Positions 27,887-36,970 of a DNA stretch of 64,000 nucleotides are shown here, one piece after another. How positions within the stretch are numbered: the first letter of the stretch is position 1; every line of letters starts with the position of its first letter. Source of the stretch: Deltaproteobacteria bacterium (GTDB lineage: Bacteria; Desulfobacterota; Desulfuromonadia; Desulfuromonadales; BM103); NCBI GenBank assembly GCA_024279915.1, contig JAJRRB010000039.1:64652-128651 (forward strand), read 5' to 3'. The notes under the pieces are model-generated. The model was not told the origin of the DNA, ran no database searches, and was given only the letters and a program-made list of their open reading frames with translations. The position numbers and the translations under genes are program-made.

Positions 27887-28156
27887 GTTTATTGATTTCT
27901 TTAGAATCTGACTCGGTTTGAAGGTAAGGACTCTTCTCGGAGTGATTTCTATGACCTCTCCTGTCTGAGGGTTGCGTCCACGTCTGGCTGCCTTTTCCTT
28001 CACCTCAAAGTTGCCGAAGCCACCGATCTTGATGTTCTCCCCAGCTTCAAGTGTTGACTTTACAACATCAAAGACTCGCTCCACGATCTCAGATGATTCT
28101 TTCTTGGTGAAGGCGGTCATCAGACTGATTTTTTCTATAAGATCTGCCTTAGTCAT
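27878..28156 (-). CDS. ihfA: IHF/HU-family DNA-bending protein
   Basis: 92 aa from ATG 28156 (MTKADLIEKI) with a GGAGGG Shine-Dalgarno 4-10 bases upstream. The family signature GGFGNFEVKEKAARRGRNP then EITPRRVLTFKPSQ is intact. It is closest to IHF alpha, but a normal core ihfA lies beside pheT in relatives. This copy sits alone inside the repeat-rich accessory block, so it is probably a paralogue or a horizontally acquired HU-like protein; IHF versus HU cannot be decided here. Confidence 0.85.
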   Translation of the reverse strand: MTKADLIEKISLMTAFTKKESSEIVERVFDVVKSTLEAGENIKIGGFGNFEVKEKAARRGRNPQTGEVIEITPRRVLTFKPSQILKKSINEA

Positions 28157-28305
28157 TTTCCCTCCTAAAACAAGTACATAATTAGGACACTGCAAATTGT
28201 AACCGGTCATTGTGTAAGATCAAGCTCGGGCTATCTAATACAGTTGTGTCATGAGGTTTGCAGGGCTTAAATCCCTTGATCCCAGCCTCTGTCTCACACC
28301 CCCTG

Positions 28306-28409
28306 CAATGTAAGAAAAGACCACCAAGGATCGAACCCTGGTGGCCATAATTTTGTCTTCCTAAATGTCTCTATCAAAAAGAAGCCATATTCCGTCTTAG
28401 AAGTCGTGG
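28306..28409. repeat. Dispersed hairpin module, copy C
   Basis: Hairpin GACCACC...GGTGGCC (28319-28346) around AAGGATCGAACCCT, then the tail TCTCTATCAA ... AAGTCGTGG (28368-28409). The stem has one A/C mismatch. It lies between the IHF/HU promoter region and the cytochrome gene. Confidence 0.7.
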
Positions 28410-28448
28410 TATTTAAGAATCAAGTCATCCCGACCTGTATTTATGGGG

Positions 28449-28479
28449 AGCGACCCTCCCAGGGTCGCTTTCCTTTTGT
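28449..28479 (+). terminator. Rho-independent terminator upstream of the cytochrome
   Basis: AGCGACCCT (28449-28457), loop CCC, AGGGTCGCT (28461-28469), then TTCCTTTTG. It ends any rightward transcript before the cytochrome promoter. No gene precedes it on this strand within 850 bp, so it may end a small RNA. Confidence 0.7.
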
Positions 28480-28563
28480 TACCTGGTTCATCTCTGGTCC
28501 ATTTGCAAAAATTTTGACAGTGATCGATCTCTCAGTGTGCACTTATAAATTGTAAAATCAAAG

Positions 28564-28579
28564 CGGCATGACAATTGCT
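28564..28579 (+). promoter_or_regulatory. Sigma-54 (-24/-12) promoter candidate of the cytochrome
   Basis: CGGCATGACAATTGCT fits the YTGGCACGNNNNTTGCW pattern with GG (28565-28566) and GC (28577-28578) exactly 10 bp apart. Transcription would begin about 28590 with a 27-nt leader to ATG 28617. Confidence 0.55.
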
Positions 28580-28616
28580 TAATAAACACTGTCCAATTTT
28601 ACAAATAAAGGGGGGG

Positions 28617-31600
28617 ATGGGTACCTTGAAAGGTGTTGATGCGCCAAAATCAGGGGGAGTCCATGATTTCGCCAAAAAAATGGCGAGATTCGGGACACCA
28701 CTATTAGCCTTTTCGCTGGCCTCATTGCTGTATTTCCCCACTAATTGCCTTGCAGATCCAGCGACAACCCCGGGCCAACTCACTATTTCTCCTCAGCATC
28801 AGCAGTTAATTATCACCGCCACCTACAGCGGCGATGAAGATGGCAGCAATGCTCTTTGGGTTGACTGGGACGAGAATGATGGCGACTGGTCGACTCTCCT
28901 GGGCAGCACCCTTCTCACCCATACCGAAAGCCCTTACACTTACTCAATTACTGGTCTGACCAATGGGGCTCAATATCGGGTCCGGCTCAGATGGCAAGAC
29001 GATAATTCTCCTGACGATCAAGAACAAACCGGTCTGATTCCTTATACCCCAGTGGTCCACAATTCTCTTTCCACCGCTTCATCCAAATGGGATGGCTCAT
29101 GGGGGGTCAAAGATGGGCAGTATGGCGAATTTGTCTGCGCAACTTGCCATAAAAGAGGCAGTGCCAATATCAAAAGAATAAAAGAAATCTTTACGACCGC
29201 TGACGGATCAAATTGGAGCGGGCCCGCTGATCCCAGTGTCAACGTGTCCTTTCAAGATACACGGGATGACTCTTCAGATTTTGGAGATGACTCGGAGGGG
29301 CACTCCGCATCGTCACGGATTTGCGAAGTTTGCCACAGTTTGAACAAGTACCATAATTACAAGGTGACAGATAACACCGGTGGTAACACAGGACACTACA
29401 ATCGTTCAGATTGCATTCGCTGTCACAAACACAATAACGGCTTTAAACATGGCGGTGACTGCGAGGCCTGTCACGGTCATGACGCCGGGTACGAATACAG
29501 CCTGGGTCAACTCAGCGCAGGGGTCGGTAGCACACACAGCCACTCCACCCACACGGAGAATGATGCTGACGATCAGAAAGGACCGCACATCGGCTGTGAT
29601 GTCTGTCATGACACCAGCAGGTTTGCGGAGAAGATCTTCGCCGACGGCAAAACCCTGGAACAGACGATCGTCTGCGACGCTTGTCACAGTCCGAGCGGGT
29701 CATACGATGGAGTATATAACGCGGTTGTCGGCGCAAAAGCCAACTGGGATACTGGCGTCTACAACGGTGCTCAGCTGCAAGCTGGCAAAGAGAAGTGGTG
29801 CGTCACCTGTCATGATGATGTTCCCGCTGACTCTCAGGCTGATGGAAGCGGCGTAAGCGCACGCAATGTGGATGGTGACAATACCAACTTCGGTTTCTAC
29901 AGCAGTGGCCATGGCGTCAACGCGAACATTGACTGCACCGCCTGCCACGATATCACCAAGCGACATATCGACCACATTTATTATCCGGTCGATGACGTTC
30001 TTCTCCTCGGCAACAATCAAACCGATTATCGTTTCTATGATGGTGCGGGCATGATTATGCCCACGGGAAGCTACACACCCGCCGCCTTTGTGCTCTGCTA
30101 TCAATGTCATCAGGAAGGGCTGATTTCTACAGACCTACCTGTAGGAGCCACCACCGGCACCAACTTCCGCGAGCAAAGCGGCTCCTGGGGTGGAGTCAAC
30201 CTGCACAGGTACCATGTTATTGATGGATTATCGACGAGCTGCCTCAAATGCCATAACGTCCATGGCAGCCAACGAACCCGCATGACTGACCCCGCCCCAG
30301 AAGGCAACGGTGATTTTCGCCCACTGCGCTATGACAGTGGCAGCAGCCGTTATTTCGAGCTGGCTGATCAAGCCCTGCTGAATGACCCTGCTCACAACGT
30401 GGGCGGCAGCATAGTCACCAATCCTGTCTGTGGAGGCTGCCATAATGCCGTTTCACTTGGGTCTGGACTCACCCTTCCCAACGACGAAGGTTGGTACCTG
30501 CGTGAGTATGACCCCCAGAGTTATCAGGACGATACTGATTTTGATGGTGACGGGGTGGCACAAGAAGTCGACAATTGCCCCGGAACGGCCAACAGCTCGC
30601 AAGCAGACGATGACGGCGATGGGATTGGCAATGAGTGCGACAACTGTAAGGTCGCTGACACAGAAAAATCATTCAACCCGTTACAAACCGATACAGATCA
30701 AGATGGCCTCGGCGATAGCTGCGACGACATCTGTTACGGCTTAATCTCTGGTTGGGGGACCCAGTTTGGCCCTCTCGACAGTGAAGCCACAGACGTAGCG
30801 GTCGACAGTGATGGCAATAGCTTCATTGTCGGCTATACAACCTCAGTGATTGAACTCGGATACACCTCCCAGGGGAATGGTGACATGTTCATTGCCCGCT
30901 ATGATGCACATGGGAACCGGACCTGGATTCGACAATTCGGCAGTGCCGGTATTGACAGAGCCAATGCTGTAGCCATTGATGCAGAGAACAGCGCCTACGT
31001 GGTCGGCAGAACAAGCGGGACACTTGATGGTCCGATCAACAGCAGCGGCAATGATGCCTTCATTCTAAAATACAACACCGAGGGTATCCTGCAATGGGTT
31101 GAGCAACTCCACAGTTCTTACGATGAAACAGCTCATGACGTGACCGTTGACGCGGCCGACAATGTCTATGTCACTGGCACCACGGGGGGGGACCTAGACG
31201 GGGATGGCGACGAAAGCCACCATGGGGATGACGATATTTTCGTGAGCAGCTATAACAGTGCTGGCGTCCAAAACTGGTTCAAACAGCTCGGCACGAGCTC
31301 AAAGGATTACGGCTACTCCATTGCGGTTGACCCCAGTGCTGTTGTGTACAAGATTCTGGTTGCCGGTGACACCCTAGGCGATCTTGACGGCCCGGGTAGC
31401 CACATCGGCAGCACTGATTATTTTATTGCCAGTCTCTCAGCAGATGACGGCACACTAGACGAGTTGAGTCAACACGGCACGAACAATTATGAAACAATCA
31501 ATGCTCTTGCGGTCAGCGGCGCGGGCGATATTTTTGTAGGTGGGCGTGATTACTCTCTCGGAGGGACAACCGGCATTTTCCTCACCAAGCTCAACAAGAG

Positions 31601-33218
31601 CCGTATTATTCAGTGGAAACGAGCATTCGGAAGCCTCGGCAACGATTATAGTCGTGCGGTCGCCGTGGACAACGACGGAAATTCCTACATAGCTGGGGAA
31701 TACGGCAGCGAAATAGCCCTTAGAAAATACGATCCCGATGGATTGTTGCGTTATAGCAACCGATGGGGCAGAGCCAACACAGATATGGGCGGAATCGCCA
31801 TGGACGGTCTGGAGCGCATCTACCTGGCCGGGACCACCTCAGGCCCACTCTTTAATAACCCTGCAAATGGAAAGGATGCACTATTATTCCGTCTGGACCA
31901 GGCTCTTTGTCCGGATGGCGCGGACAATGATGCTGACGGCGACGGCATCCCCAACGGTTGGGACAATTGCCCCTACACCCCAAATGCCGGCCAGGAAGAT
32001 GATGACAGCGATGGCCTGGGGGATAACTGCGACACCTGTCTCAACGACAGTTTAAATGACCAAGATAGCGATGGTCTCTGTGATGCGACCGATGACCCCT
32101 GCTTGAACGACCCGGTCAATGACCCTGACGGCTACAATGTCTGCGCCAACGACGACAACTGCCCGCTGGACGCCAACAGTGATCAGTTTGACAGTGATGG
32201 CGACGGATGGGGGGATGTTTGCGACAACAGCCCTGATGACGACAATCCGGACCAGAAGGATTCTGACTTTGACGGCATCGGCGACATCAGCGATGTCTGC
32301 CCCGACGACCCGGACAACGACTTCGACGGCGACGGCATCTGCGTCGGCGCACGCTACCTGTACACGGAGAAGGATGGGGCGAACGATAACTGTCCGTTAA
32401 TAGCCAATGGTGCTGCGGAAGACAACCAGGCAGATACCGACCTGGACGGTATTGGCGACGCCTGTGAGCAAGCCTGTAGCGACTACAGTGTCAACTGGAA
32501 ATCCCAGTTCGGTACGCCCATCAGAGATGACATCCAGGCTATTGCGACGGTGGAAAACAATGGAACTGTTGTGGTCGGCAAAACCAATGGCGACCTCAAC
32601 AGTGGCGGTTTCGATTTCCATCTCACCCGGGTTGGTGCTGACGGCTCGCGCTCATGGAGCCGGCAACTCGGCTCTGCTGATGACAAAGTCTATCCATATG
32701 CCGTCGCTGTGGCTGCAGACGGTCATATTTATGTGGGCGGGGAAACCCAGGGAGATATCGACGCTGACGGCGACCAGGTTTACGCGGGCGCCAAAGATGG
32801 GTTCCTGGCCAAATTCGACTCCACAGGTGGATTACTTTGGCTTCGCCAGTTTGGAACCAACACCGATGATCTGGTGACCGGAATCGCCATTGACAGCAAT
32901 GGTGACATCTACCTCAGCGGCGCAACCAATGAAGATCTGGACGGCGCAGGCGCGCAGCTACACCTTGGCGAAACGGATCTGTTCCTCATCAAATACGAGC
33001 CAGACGGCACACGCACCTGGCTCCGCCAGCACGGCACATCCAGATCCGAGGGTGCCTCCGACATCGCCATCCACGATTTATCGATTTACCTGAGTAGCAC
33101 TGTCTCTATATACGGCCTTGATGGCCAAGATATGTACGGCTGGGATGATGCCATTCTGCTCAAATATGACAGCGATGGCACGCGCCAATGGACCCGGCAA
33201 ATTGGCACCGAAAATTAA
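28617..33218 (+). CDS. Giant multihaem c-type cytochrome-adhesin, N-terminal ORF (11 CXXCH)
   Basis: 1,533 codons before a TAA at 33216. ATG 28617 was chosen because it follows a G-rich SD tract and the sigma-54 site; a TTG at 28575 lies inside that promoter. Signal peptide ends near residue 47 (CLADP). Eleven CXXCH haem motifs lie between residues 174 (CATCH) and 605 (CGGCH). Then come a thrombospondin type-3 Ca-binding stretch (about 640-705), a first SBBP-type beta-propeller repeat region (710-1097), a second TSP3 stretch (1098-1285) and a second SBBP region. It should be exported and probably surface-exposed. The frame continues after the TAA through 36206, see the next two entries. Confidence 0.85.
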   Translation: MGTLKGVDAPKSGGVHDFAKKMARFGTPLLAFSLASLLYFPTNCLADPATTPGQLTISPQHQQLIITATYSGDEDGSNALWVDWDENDGDWSTLLGSTLLTHTESPYTYSITGLTNGAQYRVRLRWQDDNSPDDQEQTGLIPYTPVVHNSLSTASSKWDGSWGVKDGQYGEFVCATCHKRGSANIKRIKEIFTTADGSNWSGPADPSVNVSFQDTRDDSSDFGDDSEGHSASSRICEVCHSLNKYHNYKVTDNTGGNTGHYNRSDCIRCHKHNNGFKHGGDCEACHGHDAGYEYSLGQLSAGVGSTHSHSTHTENDADDQKGPHIGCDVCHDTSRFAEKIFADGKTLEQTIVCDACHSPSGSYDGVYNAVVGAKANWDTGVYNGAQLQAGKEKWCVTCHDDVPADSQADGSGVSARNVDGDNTNFGFYSSGHGVNANIDCTACHDITKRHIDHIYYPVDDVLLLGNNQTDYRFYDGAGMIMPTGSYTPAAFVLCYQCHQEGLISTDLPVGATTGTNFREQSGSWGGVNLHRYHVIDGLSTSCLKCHNVHGSQRTRMTDPAPEGNGDFRPLRYDSGSSRYFELADQALLNDPAHNVGGSIVTNPVCGGCHNAVSLGSGLTLPNDEGWYLREYDPQSYQDDTDFDGDGVAQEVDNCPGTANSSQADDDGDGIGNECDNCKVADTEKSFNPLQTDTDQDGLGDSCDDICYGLISGWGTQFGPLDSEATDVAVDSDGNSFIVGYTTSVIELGYTSQGNGDMFIARYDAHGNRTWIRQFGSAGIDRANAVAIDAENSAYVVGRTSGTLDGPINSSGNDAFILKYNTEGILQWVEQLHSSYDETAHDVTVDAADNVYVTGTTGGDLDGDGDESHHGDDDIFVSSYNSAGVQNWFKQLGTSSKDYGYSIAVDPSAVVYKILVAGDTLGDLDGPGSHIGSTDYFIASLSADDGTLDELSQHGTNNYETINALAVSGAGDIFVGGRDYSLGGTTGIFLTKLNKSRIIQWKRAFGSLGNDYSRAVAVDNDGNSYIAGEYGSEIALRKYDPDGLLRYSNRWGRANTDMGGIAMDGLERIYLAGTTSGPLFNNPANGKDALLFRLDQALCPDGADNDADGDGIPNGWDNCPYTPNAGQEDDDSDGLGDNCDTCLNDSLNDQDSDGLCDATDDPCLNDPVNDPDGYNVCANDDNCPLDANSDQFDSDGDGWGDVCDNSPDDDNPDQKDSDFDGIGDISDVCPDDPDNDFDGDGICVGARYLYTEKDGANDNCPLIANGAAEDNQADTDLDGIGDACEQACSDYSVNWKSQFGTPIRDDIQAIATVENNGTVVVGKTNGDLNSGGFDFHLTRVGADGSRSWSRQLGSADDKVYPYAVAVAADGHIYVGGETQGDIDADGDQVYAGAKDGFLAKFDSTGGLLWLRQFGTNTDDLVTGIAIDSNGDIYLSGATNEDLDGAGAQLHLGETDLFLIKYEPDGTRTWLRQHGTSRSEGASDIAIHDLSIYLSSTVSIYGLDGQDMYGWDDAILLKYDSDGTRQWTRQIGTEN

Positions 33219-33908
33219 GATGAAGCCAAAGCTGTCAGCACAGATATCTCTGGAAACATCTACCTGAGTGGAGATACATCGAGCAGTCTCTTCTCTGGTA
33301 ACGCCGGCGGCCCTGACTTCTTCCTGGTCAAATTCGATGCAGAGGGCAACCAGCTCTGGGGGCAACAACTTGGTGGCAGAAGCAATGACTATGTCTACGA
33401 CCAGGCAATAAATAACAGCGGCGTATATCTTACCGGACATACCAACGGCGATTTCGATAACGAGGGTCCGTTGATCCAACAGGGATCGGCTAACAGCAAT
33501 GCCGTCCTGGTCAAATTTGATCATGATGGCCAGCACCTGTGGAGCAATCAATATGGCCTCGCAGAAGGCCCCTGGACGGATTATTTAGGGATTCAAGCCA
33601 TAACCGGGTCTTCTGACGGAAAACTGTATCTGGCCGGTTTTTCCAATAGGGGTGATTTCGCCATCGAAAATATCGGTTTTGAGGACAATATCCTCATGCA
33701 GATTGAAGAATGTAGTTCTGCGGGGCCTGCTGTACCGACCCTGTACTGGACCGGCGAGAGCAACTACACCAACGATGGTGTCGATCCTGACAGCGGCGCG
33801 CAGTTCAGCAACTTCACTTTCCGGGTGAACTATACTGATGCTGACAATGACTACCCGTTGCCCATCGAAGTCTGGGTAGACGTTGACGACAACGGCGCCT
33901 ATGCGTAA
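33219..33908 (+). pseudogene. Middle segment of the giant cytochrome frame, between two TAA codons
   Basis: Same reading frame as the cytochrome. It begins DEAKAVSTDISGNIYLSG, continuing the SBBP repeat that was cut (the sister repeat reads RQFGTNTDDLVTGIAIDSNG), and runs into an Ig/cadherin-like stretch. It ends at a second TAA (33906-33908) inside the repeat DDNGAYA-stop-AEKFVMNE. No start codon with a Shine-Dalgarno is evident, so this part should not be made independently. Confidence 0.8.
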
Positions 33909-33923
33909 GCTGAAAAGTTTGTC

Positions 33924-36206
33924 ATGAACGAAGTGGATAGCGGAGACATTGATTATACCGACGGCAAGCTGTATACCAGAAGTAGGTCCTTACCGTACGT
34001 CGGAGACGGTATGCTGACGTATCGCTTCAACGCCACAGATGGAAGCTCTACCTCGACCGGTGATCCTGTCGCAGATAAAACGGTTACTGTAATCAATATT
34101 CCTCCAGATACTCCAGTTGTTGCGACTCCTGTAGATGGAGCAATCGATGTTCCACAACCGATTGCTCTGTATGCCTCTGACTTTGTTGATACAGATGCAG
34201 GCGATACGCATCAAGCCAGTCAATGGCTAGTTAGCACTGTTTCCGGTGATTATTCCGACCCCAATCTGGTGCATGACAGCGTTACGTTCGCACGCACGTT
34301 TTATTATCCGAGTATGTCGCAGACTCAGGGAGTGACCTACTACTGGAAGGTTCGCTATCAAGATCAATTTGGTGCATGGTCAGATTATTCAACAGAAGCC
34401 AGTTTTACACTGATTGATAACGCGATACCGGATGAACCAGCACATATTTCGCCAGTCGTAGATGCCGTAGATGTAGATCGACAACTGACGCTTGAGGCCG
34501 GACCTTTTTCAGATAGTGATGGCGATACTCATATCGGCAGCGTGTGGCAAGTGAGCACCACGTACGGGGATGATTTTGTCTATGGAATCGTGCATAGCAA
34601 TGTTGGTGCAGCAGCGACTAGCTATGTTCTCCCTGTGACATTGGACGCAGGTCAAATATATTACTGGCGAGTTCGGTATCAGGACGACAAGGGACAATGG
34701 TCTGATTTCACAGATACAAAATTTACGACCAACAGCGTTGTTGTTATGTATCATTTCGATGAAGGCAGCGGCAACGTCGCGACGGATGCAGTCGGTAACA
34801 ACAACGGTAGTATTCGGAACGGAGCCACCTGGAGCACCGGCTTTTCCGGTCAAGGTCTGCTTTTTGATGGCGTCGATGATGACGTAATCTGGAGTTACCT
34901 CGATGGAACGCTGGCTGATAATTTCACCATCGAAGCAATGGTCAAGGCAACCACTACACATGAGATCTCTGCTGCTACTGACCCAGAAGCAACTTCCGGA
35001 ACTGGTGGTATCAGTGGTCAAAAGTATCTGTTCGGTGCCCAGCATCCTGGTGGTCTAATAAACTCCGGAGCTGGAATATCGATGGGAACCAACGGGATTT
35101 CAGTATACGAACACGGCGATACATATATGCCGCCATTAGCGGTTTACGACCCTTCTACTGAAAATCCGGTGGAACCGCAGCTGGGAACAGCATGGAACCA
35201 TGTTGTCGCTACGTATACGGATAAACAACCGAGGATATATTTGAACGGTCAGCTCGTTCACACGGGGTTAACATCGTTAAAGACATCTGTGTTTGCGCCG
35301 ATTCAGTTAGCTCGTGGTTCCTACGGTGCCTTCGCTGGAACGATCGACGAAGTAGCGATCCATGGTAAGTCACTGACTGAAGCCGAGGTGCTAAAGCGTT
35401 GTATCGCTGTCGGTCAATGTGCCGATGGCGATATCGATAGCGATGGGGTGACTGATAGCACAGATAACTGTCCGTTCGAGGCCAATACTGATCAGGCCGA
35501 TTTCGACGCTGATGGGGTCGGCAATGTCTGTGAGTATCTGGGCTACTGGAAGTTCGACGAAGGGGCCGGTGCGATTACACATGACGAAACTGTCCACAAC
35601 AATGACGGCCAGCTCTTCGGCGGCGCAACCTGGACTGCTGGCAAGGTAAGTAGTGCCGTCGACTTTGACGGTTCAACCGGCTACGTTAGTATCCCCGACT
35701 CGCCAGTCCACCACTTCGGCTCAGGGAGCTTCACCGTTGAAACCTGGATCAATGCCTCCTCCTTTACTTCCACCGACAATCCGGCCTACGTTCGCTGGCT
35801 TTCCAAAAGTGCATGGTGCGCCTCATGGTCAACAGAGGCTTCTTGCAAATGGTTTGTCGGCCAGGTCGACAGTACCGGCCATCCACAATTTAGCGGTAGG
35901 GGATATAACGATTCTTCCGGCTTCAACTATACTGCTCCCGGAACCATTTCCCTGAACACCTGGCATCACATCGCCTATGTCATTGACCGTAGTGGCACTC
36001 CGGGCAAGGGCTTCATCTATATCGACGGTGTCAACCAGAGCGGTACAGGTGTCGATCTGAATGCATTAAACGGCGAGCTGAACATTCCCGCAGCGCTCCA
36101 ACTCGGCGGGCCATATGCCGAGTTAACCGGCAAGCTTGACCAGACAGCGATATACGGCAACGCGTTATCTGCGGCGGAGATTCTAGATCACTACCAGAAC
36201 CCGTAA
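33924..36206 (+). CDS. C-terminal segment of the giant cytochrome frame (Fn3-like, LamG, TSP3)
   Basis: Still the same frame; the first ATG after the second TAA is 33924. It contains two Fn3-like repeats (about full-length residues 1828-2038, ASQWLVSTVSGDYSDPN and IGSVWQVSTTYGDDFVYG), a LamG domain (2042-2262; YHFDEGSGNVATD), a short TSP3 stretch with DGVTDSTDNCP (2270-2305) and a second LamG (2307-2529) ending DHYQNP. I would treat it as the tail of the interrupted adhesin-cytochrome, not a gene of its own, though translation from 33924 cannot be excluded. No signal peptide follows the ATG. Confidence 0.6.
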   Translation: MNEVDSGDIDYTDGKLYTRSRSLPYVGDGMLTYRFNATDGSSTSTGDPVADKTVTVINIPPDTPVVATPVDGAIDVPQPIALYASDFVDTDAGDTHQASQWLVSTVSGDYSDPNLVHDSVTFARTFYYPSMSQTQGVTYYWKVRYQDQFGAWSDYSTEASFTLIDNAIPDEPAHISPVVDAVDVDRQLTLEAGPFSDSDGDTHIGSVWQVSTTYGDDFVYGIVHSNVGAAATSYVLPVTLDAGQIYYWRVRYQDDKGQWSDFTDTKFTTNSVVVMYHFDEGSGNVATDAVGNNNGSIRNGATWSTGFSGQGLLFDGVDDDVIWSYLDGTLADNFTIEAMVKATTTHEISAATDPEATSGTGGISGQKYLFGAQHPGGLINSGAGISMGTNGISVYEHGDTYMPPLAVYDPSTENPVEPQLGTAWNHVVATYTDKQPRIYLNGQLVHTGLTSLKTSVFAPIQLARGSYGAFAGTIDEVAIHGKSLTEAEVLKRCIAVGQCADGDIDSDGVTDSTDNCPFEANTDQADFDADGVGNVCEYLGYWKFDEGAGAITHDETVHNNDGQLFGGATWTAGKVSSAVDFDGSTGYVSIPDSPVHHFGSGSFTVETWINASSFTSTDNPAYVRWLSKSAWCASWSTEASCKWFVGQVDSTGHPQFSGRGYNDSSGFNYTAPGTISLNTWHHIAYVIDRSGTPGKGFIYIDGVNQSGTGVDLNALNGELNIPAALQLGGPYAELTGKLDQTAIYGNALSAAEILDHYQNP

Positions 36207-36609
36207 TCTCTTTATTGACGACGGAACCACAGGCGCAGGTAGCATTCCCCACAGCACTTGGTGTCATTTTCTCTGGGCAATTGACCGAACCTATTATGTC
36301 ATGAAGATCTATAAGAACGGTGAGTACGAGAGTCAGCGCGGTATTTCTATCCTAGAAACTAATGCGATCACCGATGACAAGCTCTTCTATCTTGGTAAGG
36401 CTGGCGATAATGCTAATATGCACACCGGTTCAATGGACAATGCCACCGTGTATGATTTTGTGCTAGAGAGAGTTCTGACGCCCGAGAACATCTTGGGATC
36501 TTCAACTAACGTCAAAAATCAGTGGCTCTTTACTGCTACCTCACGGATTCGGGATCATTGGGGTTGGTTCAAATCCAGTCATCCCGGCCAGTATTATTGG
36601 TTATCTTGA
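36207..36609 (+). pseudogene. Degraded LamG-domain remnant
   Basis: In the +1 frame relative to the cytochrome tail the sequence DDGTTGAGSIPHSTW then CHFLWAIDRTYYVMKIYKNGEYE is a typical LamG strand set. ATG 36301 opens an ORF to 36609, but the LamG match starts 84 bp earlier with no start codon or RBS. It looks like the surviving end of a second LamG protein, or of a longer version of the cytochrome, joined here by deletion. Confidence 0.6.
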
Positions 36610-36970
36610 TTTTTAAGAAGGGTTACGTGACCATAGGCTGGAATAGACAGAAGAAAGACTGGGATTACTATTTATCCTCCCGCATTGTATGGATGGTGTG
36701 AAATTAGCCGAAATGCGAAATTCTTAGAACCCCTGACAAATAAGAACCCTGCAGATTTGTTAAGGTCACCGCAGGGTTCAGCTTCTCTTTCACTATGGAG
36801 GTAGGAAAATGAAAAGCTACTAACCACACTATCATCAAACTCTGCTCTGTCAATTTGCATTCAACTACCAAAGAATAAGGCCACCGAGGATCGAACCCTG
36901 GGGCCATTGTTTTAGCCCCTAAATGTCTCTATCAATAATAAGCCAGTTTTCTTCTCGGAAGTCGTGACTT
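36610..36970. other. Spacer with two repeat modules
   Basis: Nothing coding was found beyond a 4-codon ORF (ATG 36810, MKSY) preceded by GGAGG. The stretch is occupied almost wholly by repeat copy D. Confidence 0.6.
36681..36968. repeat. Dispersed module, copy D (leader, hairpin, second hairpin, tail)
   Basis: Leader CGCATT (36681-36686) to AATGCG (36712-36717), then CCCCTGACAAATAAGAA, then a hairpin GAACCCTGC/GCAGGGTTC (36744-36779) with a stem unrelated to other copies. About 100 bp later the GGCCACC/ATCGAACCC hairpin (36879-36906) recurs with a 2-bp loss, followed by the tail (36926-36968). It ends 2 bp before the glycosyltransferase stop codon. Confidence 0.75.

Noticed and set aside
29380-33551. 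Alternative-frame ORFs over the cytochrome.
   Set aside because: Shadows of the repetitive Asp-rich coding sequence; none has a domain or RBS.
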